From assembly GCA_031772625.1 (NCBI GenBank), contig CM062814.1, positions 360,007,750 through 360,071,749 of the forward strand: a stretch of 64,000 nt of DNA, in the 5' to 3' direction. How positions within the stretch are numbered: position 1 is the first letter of the stretch; each line of letters begins with the position of its first letter. Positions 46,640 to 60,019 of this stretch are shown here, piece after piece. A program made the translations under genes and the position numbers. The stretch comes from Pinus tabuliformis (Eukaryota > Streptophyta > Pinopsida > Pinales > Pinaceae). The notes below the pieces were generated by a model. The model was not told the DNA's origin, did not search any database, and worked only from the letters and a program-made list of their open reading frames with translations.

Positions 46640-48397
46640 TGAAAAACTGGATTTAATAGCAAGATGATGTAGCAACTACTCCCAGCTTTTGTCTGAGATA
46701 TTCACATGTTTCTTTGGGAAGCAGTTTTGTGAATATATTAGCAACCTATTCTTTGGAGGGAACATACTCTATTTTAACCTTTTTTTCAAGCACTTGTTCT
46801 CCTAGAAAATGGTACTTAATGGGTATGTTATTGGCCTTGGAGTGCATGATAGAATTTTTCAAAATACTGATGGCACTTGTATTATCACATAGAATGGAGA
46901 TGGGTGGAGTACATGTGATCTAAATTTATTTCAATGTTTGTATCATCCAAAGTAGTTGTGTTCAACAAGATGCAATAGCCACATATTCTGCTTCAACTGT
47001 AGATAAGGCAATCAAACTTTCTTTCTTGCTAAACCATGACACTAACTGAGAACCCATATAGAATGCAGCTCCATTAGTGCTCTTTTGATCATCAACATTT
47101 CCTGCCCGATCTGCATCTGTATATGCGTGAAGAGTAAGATTTGTATCTTTAGGATACCATAGTCCAAACTCTTGAGTTCCTTAAAGATATATGAAAATTC
47201 TTTTTGCTACCTAGAAATGTGATTCCTTTTGATTTTCTTGGAACCTTCCAACAATTCTAACTACATGCACGATATCGAGTCTGGTACCCGTTAGATATAG
47301 TAAACTTCCAATAATATACCTATAAGTTGGTTGGTTTACTCCTGGTCATTCATCGTTATAAATGAGACTTCATCTTATCACCATTGGAGTACATATTGGT
47401 TTAGAATATTCCATTCTGTATTTCTTCAAGATGTGCTTCAGATATTTGGTTTGTGAAAGAAAGATTCCATCTTTAGTTTGTTTTACTGGTAGACCAAGAA
47501 AATAAGTAAGTTCACCAAGTAAGGACATTTAAAATTCTTGCTGCATTACTGGAGCAAAATTCTGACTCATGGATTCTTCATTGCTACCAAAGACGATGTC
47601 ATCAACATAAACAACAATAATTAGCAGTTTGCCATTTTCAACCTTTGTGTATAAATTGTTATCTGTAAAACCTTTTGTGAAACCTTGTTGATGTAGGTAT
47701 TTGTCAAGGTGGTAATACCAAGCACTTGGAGCCTATTAAGACCATAGAGAGCCTATTTAAGCTTGCATATTAGTTTTGCATCATTTCCAAAAATGAATTC
47801 TTATGGATGTTCAATATAAACCTCTTCTTCAAAGTCTCCATTAAGGAAGTTTTATTTTACATCCATTTGATACAATTTGAATTTTCAAAAGCTAGAAAGA
47901 GTAAGAAAAAACCTTATGCCTTCAAGTCTGGCAACAGGTGCAAAATTTTCTTCAAAATATATACCTACTTGTTGAGCATACCCTTTACAAACAAGTCTGG
48001 CCATGTTTCTAATAACTTCTCCATTTTCATTTAGCTTGTTCTTACATATCCATTTTGTTCATGTAGAATTTTTGTCATGAGTTCTAGAAACTAACTTCCA
48101 GGTATCATTCTTTTCAATTTGGTCAAGTTCTTCATCAAGAATTAGCTTGAGGTCCCTGTAAGAGTTCTTCTTATCTGTACACTAGCCCCCTTTTCTCCTA
48201 GAATTTGAGAGTCTGGATGATTCTTCTGAACATACTTGGATGCAATCTTTTTTATGACTATTGTATCTTCTTTTGCTGCTTCATTGGTTTCTTCTTCTAT
48301 ATAATTTTGATTTCAGGCGGGAAATAATTCCCCAACTTCCTCACTTTCATATTCTTTTGTTGGTTTCATTTGTTCTAGATTTCTGCATGCTTCATGT
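46640..48397 (-). pseudogene. pol: copia pol relic: reverse transcriptase and RNase H
   Basis: Reading leftward, the linker and reverse transcriptase core run from about 48397 to 47700 and the catalytic VVYVDDIVFGSNEES is near 47565-47625. RNase H motifs (DADRAGNVDDQKSTNGAAF; ALSTVEAEYVA) lie at about 47130-46940. These match the plus copy at 58168-59950 closely. It is a broken fossil. Confidence 0.85.
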
Positions 48398-48846
48398 GTA
48401 AATGCTTTCAATTTTTCTTGCCAACCTGAATGCCTGCTCCAATGAATTAGGTTCCCAAAGATGAACCTCATGTTCAACATTATCCTTTAAAGTCCCTATG
48501 AAGACATCAATCCTTTGCTTCTCTGGAATATAATTTCCCCTTATATTCAATTTTTTAAAGTCCTCAATGTTCTCTGCCATTGAACCCTTTTGCTCCAGAT
48601 TTATCAATTGGCTAAAGAAGGTGTTAGCCTTTGTATCCTCATAATGTACTATCATTTCTTCCGTGAAAATTGACCAAGTGACAAGTGCTTTATGAGAAAA
48701 AAGCCATTTATACCATAAAATTGATTTGGTTCTAAATATAAAGATGTAATATGTACCTTTTGTAACAATTGAACCAATTCTAGAACAAAATATTCCTCCA
48801 TCTGTAGTATCCAATTTATTGGATCCTTACCACCAAACATCCACAT
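48398..48846 (-). pseudogene. gag: gypsy gag fragment
   Basis: Shares FTEEMIVHYEDTKANTFFSQ and HLWEPNSLEQAFRLARKIES with the gag at 14780-15230. It is a partial, broken fossil, ending near 48398 at the copia boundary. Confidence 0.86.
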
Positions 48847-49619
48847 ATTGCCTTTTCTTGATTTTAGGAGCTTGATATTGAAACGACTGTACCTCGATAA
48901 TTTCAGATATCCAAGTTCTGAAATTGCATCCTACAGTAGCCCTCTGAGTCCTCTTTTTAACCCCGCAAGTCTAGTCAGAATTTGATTCTCCAAGAAAGAG
49001 TTATGCTCAATATCCTAGGATGACTGGATTATATAATGTTTCAGTACAGTGAACTTGTATGATGTGCCATGTGTCACTGTTTTGACCTTAGGATCTGAAA
49101 CATATACATAGAAAACTATAGTCTTTCCTTATTCTTCAACGTCTTACGAAATTTTGATTTGTTGCTTAGAGAGAAAGTTACAACTATTTTCCCAAGGTCA
49201 CCTGTTTAGAATGTAATTCAAGAGTCTAGAAAAATGCTAACTCCCTCAGATTATATCTCCAAAAATATAGTGAGGAAATATCTGAGATTCGGACATGAGC
49301 TTCACCAACATTTCTCCTCAAATGGGGTTTAATTTCAGAATCTGAACCGTTGTAGAAAAAATATTATAGTGAAAATTCCACGATGACCTGTATGAGATTA
49401 AATTTTGGAGCTTGAAAAAAACCTAACTTCCTCAAGTCCTATCACTGCAAATATAGCAATAGAAGATTTGAAATTCGGACCCAAGGTTCCAAACAATCTC
49501 TTCTCAAATGGGTTTCTTTGTTAGCTTCAGAAACTTCCTAGTGAAAGGGTTGTAGCGAAAATTCCACGATCACCTGTTTGTAGTAGCAAAACCCTAGAAT
49601 CCAAAGCTCTAATACCAAA

Positions 49620-49953
49620 TGTTATGAAACTAGCTCATAAAAAAAAAAAAAAAGATATATCAACACCTTAGAATTTAGCCTCTTCGAGGGGAAAACCTCC
49701 TTTACATTACGCAAATGAATAATTCTTGGATGATACAAATGACAAGGCCTCCTTTCTATGTATACGAGTCTAAGGGGTTATAGTATAATCAGATCCAACA
49801 TAACAATAATAATGTAAGCGAACAATAATAACAATAGTGGTCTTTTATGGGGCACAATAATAACAATATGGGGACTACATTCTCACAACAATATAATAAA
49901 TGGGGTTGTACTAATAATAATAAGGGTTACACTAGTATTATAGGGACCTAAAA
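49620..49953 (-). repeat. 5' LTR of the gypsy fragment
   Basis: The plus strand starts TGTTATGAAAC and ends ATAGGGACCTAAAA; 334 bp. It is the reverse complement of the LTR at 13367-13698 but clearly more diverged. The primer site (minus strand TGGTATTAGAGC) is next to it at about 49607-49618. Confidence 0.88.
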
Positions 49954-51957
49954 ATCACACATTTGACGGACACTCAACATATTTTCCTTTAAACCATCTA
50001 CATACATAACATTTCCAGCTTTAACCCTTTCTTTCGACAAAGCAAAGCCTTTACCTTTAATGACAGTACAGTGTCATTTCCAAATCAGACATTCTTTTCA
50101 TTTTCTAAAGTATTATAAGAATGCAATTTCTCTTTATCACTTTTCATGTGTTTGGAGCATCCGTTTTCAATGTACCATTGATTTTCTTGTCCTTCTACAT
50201 ACAGAGCAATGCAACATCTTTCTGATTCAGATTCCTTTCTTCTCCATATCTCGAGATTTAATGGTGTTTCCACCTTTTGAAGTGTTCACCGAAATTTTCT
50301 CCTACATTAAAATTCTTCATGACCAAAGTTGTTACAAATTGAACATTCTATTTCATTTTCAAGGGGAGAAGAGTTATTATAGGAACTTTTCTTGATTCCT
50401 GTCACACTCCTTTGTTTTCGTGCTTCTCTAGTCATGATGGTTTTGTAAGCAACACATTGAGCAATCTTGTGCTGAAAGTTATGACATGAAAAACATTTCC
50501 CATCAAAGAAAATTTTGCGTTCATCTTCTCTTTTGGTATTGTTTACCTGTTGATTTCAGCTTTTACTGATATTCATCCTTGGAGTAAATTGAGTATGATT
50601 TTCCTAATGAGTAATTTTAGACTTTTGTTCATGATTGACATATTGTTCACTGGTCTTTGTTGCATCAAGATAACTTCTAGTGGAGGTTGGCGGCTTTTGT
50701 GATTGAGATGAATCTTTAGTATATCCAAGCCCTGTCTTTAAAAGAGGAGAATGTTGAACATTGGTGATTTCATTTAAAGTTTCTAATCCTTTACCAAATC
50801 TAAGATTAATATATTTTGTCTTCTCAAGATATTTTCTTAGACCAACAATTTCACAATCTAGATTTTCATTGTGTTTTTCTCTTTCAGTAAGTTGGTGTGT
50901 TAAAGTATCTATGATCATATTATTTTCTTCTACACAGATTTTGAGTTTAATGATTTCTTTAATGGATCCAAAAAATCATCACTGTCATAAGCCAGGAGTA
51001 GTCTATAATCTTATTTAGTTTCATCTTCATCACTATTAGATAAACCATCACAATCTTCATGTATATAGTAACTCCTTCTATTCACAACATGTTTTCTATT
51101 TCCTTTTGCATATTCATTCCCGTTTTCATATTTATCTTCATGAGGACATCTGGTAGCATAGTGATCGACGTATCTACCACAAGAAAAGCATTTGAGGGTA
51201 ACTTACCTCTGAATCTTTCGGAACCCCGTTGAAGCTTCTTGATAAAATTTACTTCATCTTCTTCTTAAAAAATGTGTCCTAATTCATTGGGCTATTCCTC
51301 TTCTTTTCCCTTTGTTGATGCTTTAAATGCAACTTCTATCATATCCGATGGAACTCCTTTTCTCATTTCGAAGGTAGTTAGGATTCCATGAAGTTGCGTC
51401 ACAGTGACAATCTGAAGATCCTGTTTTTCTTCTCTGTAAGACACTTTTGACTCAAATTTAGAAGAGAAAGATCTCAAAATTTTCTCAACTAAGGTAACTT
51501 CCTTTATCTCTTTACCCATATTCTTCATACAATTATCAATCTCATCTATACGTAAGAATTAACTAGAAACACTCTCATCACTATGCATCCTAAGAGTTTC
51601 ATACTGAATTCTGAGAGTTTGAAGCTTAACACGTTTTACCTGAGAGTCTCCTTTTTAGCTCTGAATGATTTTGTCGCATATCTCTTTGGCTATTTTGAGT
51701 TTCATGACTTTGACAAATTCTAATTTTGAGAGACTTCCCAATAACGTATTGATAACTTTGGCATTGGTTTCGTATAACTTCTTACCTGCAGAGTCTGTAG
51801 GAATTGCTGCTGGAAATTGATATCCTCCTTCCACAATTTCCCAAACATCAGCTCCAAGTGATTGTAGATAGTCTTTGGTTCTTATTTTCCAATATACTAA
51901 GCTTCTCCCATTGAAGATTGATGATATGATGGATCCCATGCCTTCATGATTATTCAT
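49954..51957 (-). pseudogene. gag: copia gag and protease relic
   Basis: Gag reads leftward from an ATG at 51957 (MNNHEGMGSIISSIFNGRSL, then VYWKIRTKDYLQSLGADV). It includes a zinc knuckle near 51150-51210, a coiled-coil segment at 50750-50950, a second knuckle near 50440-50510 and a third (CSICNNFGHEEF) near 50310-50345. Protease begins at about 50200 (WYIENGCSKHM). The spacer then runs to the gypsy fragment at 49953. It is a fossil with many breaks and corresponds to 55157-57160 in the plus copy. Confidence 0.86.
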
Positions 51958-52003
51958 CCTGTAATATCTTCCTTCAAGCGATCAAGATTCTTATAAAGGA
52001 CCT

Positions 52004-52015
52004 ACTCTGATACCA
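52004..52015 (-). other. Primer binding site of the minus SIRE-like copy
   Basis: The minus strand reads TGGTATCAGAGT next to the LTR edge at 52018; it is the iMet type. Confidence 0.83.
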
Positions 52016-52017
52016 AT

Positions 52018-53774
52018 TGTTTGAAATAATAATTAGGGGAGGGTGAATCATTGTTATCAGATCAATAATTTTTAATTTCCCAAATAGATTTGTATATGCT
52101 ACTTCTGTGAATTAAAATAGCGTGTACACGATACTCTGATTACTGAAACCAGCATATACCCAAAGAACTTGTGATTTAGTTAATTTATCATGTGGTTATC
52201 TATAACCAGTGCATCAATAACTTATTAAATGGTGTAGTAAAAACAAAATGAACCATCACACATAACAAACACACATGAAAACCAAGATTTAAGGTGGAAA
52301 CCCAATGTGGTTGAAAACCACCTACTACTGTCGTCTCTATATTCTTTTAATAATAAGAAAATCTATTTACAATCTTATATTGGTGCAGAATCATACCAGT
52401 ACACAAGTACCCACCTATAGAAGGCTACAACCTTCTCTCATTTTTCAGCTTCTACTGGAAGGGGACTGCAACCCCCTAGCTCTTCTACTAGCCAATGTGT
52501 ATACTAGTACATAGGCATTAACCTATAGAAGTCTATGACCTTATCTCTTCCTCCAGGGACCACATTTCATAAATTTTCAGACTAGATGCTCCTATTACAC
52601 ATGATGTCTTTGTTTCATCAAATTTTCATATTGGACCCATCAGAAACTTTTAAACACAAACTACATCAACCAACAATCAGTTAATCAGAATAATCTGATC
52701 ACTGTCAATAGATCACTTTTTTGAATCTAGAAACCTACATCATCATTCATAAGCAGCCTCAACCTCAAAAATCATGCATCATAATGTATATGCTACTTGA
52801 CTGAACCCAACTTGTGTGTATATGCTTCTTCCTTTAATTAAACATGTGTACACCTTCAAAACTACTGAAACATAAAACTTCTAAATCAAGTCTATACCAA
52901 CCAAAAATCTATTGTTAATTTATAGAGCCTTACATAGGAAGTAGTAGAAATCACTCTTGTCACTTATATAATCAATCAATCAGATATCGAACTCCTTATG
53001 CATTCAATTTTACATTCAGATCTAAGAAAACTTCATTGACAGACAACAGTAAAACAACAAAAATAATCAAATGGATGAGTCATCTCTGAACAAAATACTT
53101 TTTCTTTTGCATATGCTAGTTGCAAGAGCTGAACCAGTGTGTACACCAAACTTCACCAAAGTGAACGAGTGTACATAATTGAAAATATTAACTCATAACT
53201 TCACTGGTATTTCGGACTTCTGAAAAACCCAGATCATGACATTCAAAGAATAAAACATGTGTACCCAATTAGATCTAGCCCAACCAATATCAGATCATTC
53301 AATGATAAGTCATTTCAAATCTCATGATCCTAATCCAACACTGAATTCAAGGTGCACAAAACGATTTATATCAAATCACCAAGATAGCTCCTACAACATA
53401 AAACATACTTCAGATAGAAGTATTCCTTAGAAACCCTTTTCACTAGAACTCCTTAGCCTAATGAGCTTCTCCTCCTTATATAGTTTTAGGCCTTTATTAA
53501 TACCTTGGACGAAAACCACTTAGAACTAAGACCTTCGACCAAATACCTCGGACCAAATACGTCGGAACAAAACATTGATTTTCCAACCTATACATGCTTT
53601 TCATCTTGTGATAGTGCGTGTATATGTATACGCTCGTCTTTTCTATGAACCAGCATGTATATGTCGTTTTGATTAAGTGAACCTACATATACTTCTTAAA
53701 CTACTTTACATCAACCTTTTCCTTCACCTTCTTTATTTTGATTAATAGACATTAGTTCCATCTTTTCGTTCTTT
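52018..53774 (-). repeat. 5' LTR of the minus SIRE-like copy (partial at its outer end)
   Basis: Aligns with 43897-45806 from its inner edge (TGTTTGAAATAAT) outward. Similarity runs to the block AGTTCCATCTT near 53765. There the sequence passes directly into the start of the plus copy at 53775. Confidence 0.85.
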
Positions 53775-55096
53775 TGTTGGCATTATGATACAAGTGTTGA
53801 CCTTGATGGCAACTCACTTACACATCAATTCAGTTTTGATAAAAGGAAACTCATAATACAACAATAATATTTAGAGGTAACAGGGCAATGGTACATAATA
53901 ACAGGAAGATGGAACTAAGGTCTACTAACCAGAATAAAGAAGGTGAAGGAAAAGTTTGATGTAAAACAAGTTAAGAACTATATGCAAGTTCACTTAGTCA
54001 AAACGGTGTATACATGCTAATTCACAGAACAAAAAGAGCGTATACATATACATGCACAATCACAAGAGGAAAATCACATACATGTTGGAAAATCAAGGTT
54101 TTAGTCCAAGGTATTTGGTTCGAGGTATTGGTCCGAGGTATTTGGTCCAAGGTATTGGTCCTAAGTGGTTTTGGTCCAAGGTATTAAGAAATGCCTAAAA
54201 CTATATAATAAGGAGAAGATCATTAGGTCAGGGAGTGTAAGTGAAAAGGGTTTCTAAGGAATACTTCTATCCGAAGTATATTTTATGTTGCAGGGGTTAT
54301 CTTGGTGATTTGATCTGAAATATTTTGTGCACCTTGAATTCAATGTTGGATCAGGATCATGAGATTTGAAATGACTTACCATTGAATGATCTAATATTGG
54401 TTGAGCTAGATCTAATTGTGTACACATGGTTTATTCTTTGAATATCATGATTTTGGTTTGTCTAAAGTGCGGAATAGCAGCTAAGTTATGAGTTAATATT
54501 TGCAGATTTGTACAGTGGTTTGCTTTGGTGAGGTTGCGTATACACACTGGTTTTGCCCTTCCAAGTAGCATATGCAAAAGAAAAAGTATGTTGTTCATAT
54601 ATGACTAATATATTTGATTAATTGTGTTGTTTTATTGTTGTTTGTCAGTGAAGTCTTCTTAGATCTGAATGTAAAACTGAATGCATAAGGAGATTGATAT
54701 CTAATTTATTGATTGTATAAGTGAGAATGGTGATCTCTGATTCTACCTATGTAAGGCTCTGTAAATTGATAGTAGATTGCTGGTTTGTATAAACTTGATT
54801 CAAAAGTATTATGTTTTAGTATTTTTGAATGTATACGCATGTTTAATTAAAGCAAGAAGCATATACATGCATGTTGGGTTCAGTAAAGTAGCGTATACAT
54901 ATTGATGCATGATTTTTGAGGTTGCAACTAGTTTTGAATGATGATACAGGTTCTGGGTTCAGCACAGTCATTTGGTGACAGTGATATGATTGTTCAGACT
55001 AACTAATTGTTGGTTGATGCAGTTTTAGTTTTAAACTTTCTGATGGGTCGAATATGAGAATTTGATTCATCGCCCCTCTTAGGATTATTTCAAACA
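53775..55096 (+). repeat. 5' LTR of the plus SIRE-like copy
   Basis: Starts TGTTGGCATTATGATAC and ends TTATTTCAAACA before the primer site; 1322 bp, shorter than the 3' LTR. It contains the GGTCCAAGGTATT tandem units at about 54105-54190, the counterpart of 45400-45485. Confidence 0.85.
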
Positions 55097-55098
55097 AT

Positions 55099-55110
55099 TC
55101 GTATCAGAGC
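55099..55110 (+). other. Primer binding site of the plus SIRE-like copy
   Basis: TCGTATCAGAGC directly after the LTR; iMet type with slight change. Confidence 0.8.
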
Positions 55111-55156
55111 AAGTCCTTCAGAAGAAGCTTGATCTCTTGAAGGAAGATCTTGCAAT

Positions 55157-56900
55157 ATGAATAATCACAAAGGCATGGGATCCATCATACCACCAATATT
55201 CAATGAGAGAAACTTAGTATATTGGAAAATAAGAACCAGAGCCTATCTACAATCACTTGGAGATGATGTTTTCGAAATTGTGTAAGGAGCATATCAATTT
55301 CGCACAACAATTCCTACATACTCTACATGTAAGAATTTGTACGAAACCAATCCCAAATCTATCAATACGTTATTGGGAAGACTGTCAAAGTCATGCAGCA
55401 CAAAATAACCAAGGAGATATGGGACAAAATCATTCAGAGCTATGAAGGAGACTCTTAGGTAAAACGTGCTAATCTTCAAACTCTCAGAATTCAGTATGAA
55501 GCTTATAAGATGCATAGTGATGAGAGTGTTGCTAGATACTTCTTACGTATAGATGATATTTTTAATTGTATGAAGAATCTGGGTGAAGAGATAAAGGAAG
55601 TTACTTTAGCTGAAAAATTTTTGAGATCTTTGTCTTCTAAATTAGAGTCAAAAGTGTCTGCCATAGAAGAAAAACAGGATCTTCAGACTATCACTGTGAC
55701 TCAACTTCATGGAATCCTAACTGCCTTTGAAATGAGAAAAGGATGTCCATCAGATATGAGAGAAGCCACATTTAAAGAATCGGTAGAGGGAAAATAAAAT
55801 GAAGAGCCCAATAAATCAGGACACATTTCAGAAGAACATGATGAGGTGAATTTTGTTAAGAAGCTTCAATGTGGTTTTAGAAGATTTAGAGGTAAGCTAT
55901 CTTTGAAATGCTTTGCTTGTGGTAGAGTCAGTCCCTATGTTGCCAAATATCCTCATAAAGGTAAATATGAAAAAGGGAAGGAATATGCAAAACAAAATAT
56001 AAAATAGGTTGTGAATAGAAGGAGTTACTATATGCATGAAGATAGTTATGCTTTATCTATTAGTGATGAAGATGAAAATGAGAAAGATTATACAATACTC
56101 ATGGCTTATGACAATGATGATTTTTTCGATGCATTAGAAGAGGAACACCTTCTTGAAGAGATGACTAAACTCAAAATATATGTAGAAGAAAAGAATATGA
56201 TCGTAGATACTTTGACACAACAATTAGTTGAAAGAGAAAAACACGATTAAAATTTAGAATGTGAAATTGTGGGTCTAAGAAAAGATCTTAAGAACACAAA
56301 ATCTCTTAATCTTAGATTTGCTAAATGATCAGAAATGTTAAATGAAATCATCAATGTTGAGCGTTCTCCTATGATTAATATAGGTCTTGGATATATTGAA
56401 GATTCATGTCTATCACAAAAGTCGTCAACCTCCACCAGAAGCTATCTTGATGTAGCAAAGACTAGTGAACAATATGGAAATCCTCAACAAAAGTCTAAAA
56501 TTACTCATCAGGTAAATCATACTCAATTTACTCGAACGATGAATATTAGTAGAAGCCAAAATCAACAGGTAAACAATACCAAAATATACTATGATTGCAA
56601 AAATTTCTTTAATGGGCAATGTTTTTCATGTCAAAACTTTGGGCACAAGGCTACTCAATGTGTTTCTTACAAAACCATCATGACTAGAGAAGCATGAAAT
56701 CGAAGAAGTGTGACAGGAATCTAGAAAAGTTCCTATATTAACTTTTCTCCTCTTGAAAATGTAATAGAATGTTTGATTTGTAACAACTTTGGTCATGAAG
56801 AATTTGAATGCAAGATCAAAGTTCGGCAAACACTTCAAAAGGGGCAAACACCATTAAATCTGAAGATATGGAGAGGAAATGAATCTCAATCAGAAAAATG
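55157..56900 (+). pseudogene. gag: copia gag relic with three zinc knuckles
   Basis: From ATG 55157 (MNNHKGMGSIIPPIFNERNL) the capsid-like region runs to about 55800. The first knuckle region (CFACGRVSPYVAKYPHK) is near 55908-55960 and is diverged. An acidic segment and a coiled coil (LKIYVEEKNMIVDTLTQQL) lie near 56170-56230. The second knuckle (CFSCQNFGHKATQC) is near 56621-56662 and the third (CLICNNFGHEEFEC) near 56770-56812. Three knuckles and a coiled coil make this gag long for a copia element and support the SIRE-like call. It is a fossil with several breaks. Confidence 0.87.
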
Positions 56901-56929
56901 TGGCATAGCTCTGTATGCAGAAGGACAAT

Positions 56930-59900
56930 AAAATCAGTGGTACATTGACAACACTGCTCCAAGCACATGACAGGTGATAAAGAGAAACTGCACCCATATA
57001 ATGCTTTAGAAAAGGAAAAGAATGTCTCATTTGGAAATGGCACATGCATTGCATTAAAGGTAAAGGCTTTGTTTTCTTGAAAGAAAAGGATAAAGCCATA
57101 AATGTCATGTATGTATATGGTTTAAAGCATAATCTATTGAGTATCAGGGAAATGTGTGATCAAGGAAATGAAGTGGTATTTGGATCAAACAGATGTGTGG
57201 TTTGTGAGCTTGATACAGGAAAGGTCGTGATGAAAGGAACACAAACTCCAAAAAACTTATACATACTCAAAGGAGACAACAACAATGCTATCTAGGAAAA
57301 ACAGATGAAAACTAGCTATGGCATAGAAGATTGGGACATCTAAGCTTTTCCCAAATAAGAAAAGCATGCAGGTTCAAAGCAATACGTGATCTTCTAGACA
57401 TCATCGTCCCATAGAATACCATATGCAAGGCATGTCAAATAAATAAGCAAAGCAAAGTTCACTTCAGTGAAAAGGAAGGATCAGCAAGTAAGCCTCTTGA
57501 ACTCATCCATACTAGTTTATGTGGTCCAACAAGGAAAAAGTCACCTCATGTTAAAGAATACTTTATTTTATTTATTGATAATTTTTCCAGGATGTGTTGG
57601 ATAGGTCTACTAAAGCATAAAGATGAAGCATTTGAAAATTTTAAAGCCTTTAAAGCTTTAGTTGAAAATAAATTAGATCAAAAACTAAAATGTCTCAGAT
57701 CTGATCGAGGGGGAGAATTCACATCAGATGAATTCTTTGACTTTTTTGAACAACATGGAATAAAGAGGCAATTCTCCATCTCAAGAAATCCTCGGGAAAA
57801 TGGTGTGCTGGAAAGAATGAATAGAATAGTTCAACAAATGGCTTGAGCAGTGCTTGATGAATCTAGAACTCTCGCAACCTTCTGGGGTGAGGCTGCATTT
57901 ACTGTTGTGACTATTCTCAACAAAGCACATGTTCGGATAAATAACAATCAAAGTCCATATGAACTTTGGTATTGTAAGAATCCTATTGTAAAACACTTTA
58001 GAGTGTTTGGAAGAAGATATTTAATCAAAACGACTGATGAAAAACTTGGTAAGTTTTAACCCAGACCAGACTAAGGAATTCTTCTTAGTTATTCATCCAG
58101 AAGTAAAGGATACAAATGTTATAATAAAAGACTTCAGAAAATATTTGAAAGCATTGATGTTGTAATTGATGAAGCATGCAGAAATCCAGAACAAATGAAA
58201 CCAACAAAGGAATATGACAGTGAGGAAGTTTGGGAATGATTTCCCGCCTCAAATCAAAATGACATAGAAGAATAAACCAATGAAACACCAGAAGAAGATA
58301 CCACAGACAGAGAAAAGACTCCATCTAGGTATGTTTTGAAAAATCATCCAGAATCTCAAATTCTAAGAGAAAAGGGGGCTGGCATACAAACAAGAAGAAC
58401 TCTTACAGGGACCTCCAGCTACCTAGCATTACTATCCTCCACCGAACCTCAGAATGTAAATGAAGTCTACAAAGATGAATGTTGGTTCAAGACCATGGAT
58501 GAAGAACTTGACCAAATTGAAAAGAATGATACTTGGGAGTTAGTTTCTAGACCTCATGATAAAAATGTTATAGGAACAAAGTGGATATTTAAGAACAAGA
58601 TGAATAAAAATGGAGATGTTATTAGAAACAAGGCCAGACTTGTTTGTAAAGGATATTCTCAACAAGAAGGTATATATTTTGAAGAAACTTTTGCACCTAT
58701 TGCCAGGCTTGAAGCCATAAGGATGTTTCTTGCTCTTTCTAGTTTTCAAAAATTCAGAGTACATCAAATGGATGTAAAATCAGCCTTCCTTAATGGGGAC
58801 TTAGAAGAAGAGGTTTATATTGAACAGCCAGAAAGATTCATTCTTCAAAATGATGTAAAACTTGTATGCAAGCTTAAAAATCCTCTCTATGGTCTGAAAC
58901 AAGCTCCAAGGGCTTGGTATTACCGCCTTGACAAATACCTACAAGAATAAGGTTTCACAAAAGGTTTTGCAGATACCAATTTATACACAAAGGTTGAAAA
59001 TGACAAATTGTTAATTATTGTTGTTTATATCGATGATATCATCTTTGGTGGAAATGAAGAATCCATGAGTCATCATTTTTCTTCAGTAATGCAGCAAGAA
59101 TTGGAAATGTCCTTACTTGGTGAACTTACTTATTTTCTTGGTCTACAACTATAGCAAATTAAAGATGGCATATTTCTTTCACAAACCAAATATCTCAAGC
59201 AGATCTTGAACAAATACAGAATGGAAGATTCTAGACTAGCATGTACTCCAATTGTAACAGGATGTAGTCTCAGTTCTAATGATGAATCCCTAGCAGTAAT
59301 CCAACCAACTTACAGATCTATGATTGGAAGTTCGCTATATCTAATAGGTACCAGAACCGATATCATGCATGTAGTAGGAATTAATGGAAGGTTCCAAGCA
59401 AATCGAAAGGAATGACATCTCTAGCCAGTCAAAAGAATTTCCAAATATCTTCAAGGAACTCAGGACTTTGGACTATGGTATCTTGAATATACAAATATTA
59501 CTCTTCATGCATATGCAGATGCAGATTGGGCATGAAATGTTGATGATCGAAAGAGCACTAGTCGAGCTGCATTCTATACGGGTTCTCGGTTAGTGTCATG
59601 GTTCAACAAGAAACAGAGTTCAAATGCCTTACCAACAACTGAAGAAAAATATGTGGTTGTTGCATCTTGTTGCACACAACTACTTTGGAGGATGCAAATA
59701 TTGAAAGACATTCATAGCACATGTAATCCACCCATATCCATTCTATGTGATAATATAAGTGCCATCAGTATTTCGAAGAATCAAGTCATGCACTCCAAGA
59801 CCAAGAACATACCCATTAAGTACCTTTTTCTATGAGAACAAGTTCTTGAAAAAAAGGTTAAACTGGAGTATGTCCCGTCCAAAGAACAGGTTGCTGATAT

Positions 59901-59960
59901 ATTCACTAAACTGCTTCCTAGAGAAACATTTGAATATCTCAGACAAAAGCTGGGAGTAGT
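56930..59960 (+). pseudogene. pol: copia pol relic: protease, integrase, RT, RNase H
   Basis: Protease starts near 56935 (WYID). The integrase zinc region is near 57310-57440 (LWHRRLGHLSFSQIRKACRF) and the core at 57540-57900 (FIDNFSRMCWIGLLKHKDEA; LRSDRGGEF; ENGVLERMNR). Reverse transcriptase lies at 58470-59060 ([43 protein letters not shown] near 59024-59060). RNase H is at about 59500-59950 (ALPTTEEKYVVVASC; CDNISAISISKN). It is a fossil with many breaks. Confidence 0.9.
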
Positions 59961-60019
59961 TGTTGCATCATCTTGCTATTAAATCCAGTTTTTCAGAGGA
60001 AGTTTATTATACGGGGGTT

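Larger units (their letters stand above)
48398..49953 (-). mobile_element. Gypsy chromovirus fragment nested in the minus copia copy
   Basis: The same family as the complete element at 13367-19221. On the minus strand: 5' LTR (49620-49953), primer site, leader, then gag to about 48398. Copia sequence lies directly on both sides, so it is an insertion of one element into another. Only the 5' part is present. The copia sequence to its right ends in the gag-pol spacer motif LSVRQMCD and to its left resumes in the linker before reverse transcriptase. It is broken. Confidence 0.88.
43897..53774 (-). mobile_element. Ty1-copia LTR element, SIRE-like family, minus copy
   Basis: On the minus strand: 5' LTR (52018-53774), primer site, gag, protease, a nested gypsy fragment (48398-49953) where the integrase region would be expected, reverse transcriptase, RNase H, an antisense open frame, purine tract, and 3' LTR (43897-45806). 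The LTRs are only about 85% alike by eye over the first 200 bp, so the insertion is very old. It meets a plus copy of the same family head to head at 53774/53775, and its left edge lies in a satellite. It is broken, with well over ten breaks. The lineage is inferred from long LTRs, coiled-coil gag and a long pol-to-LTR spacer. Confidence 0.88.
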
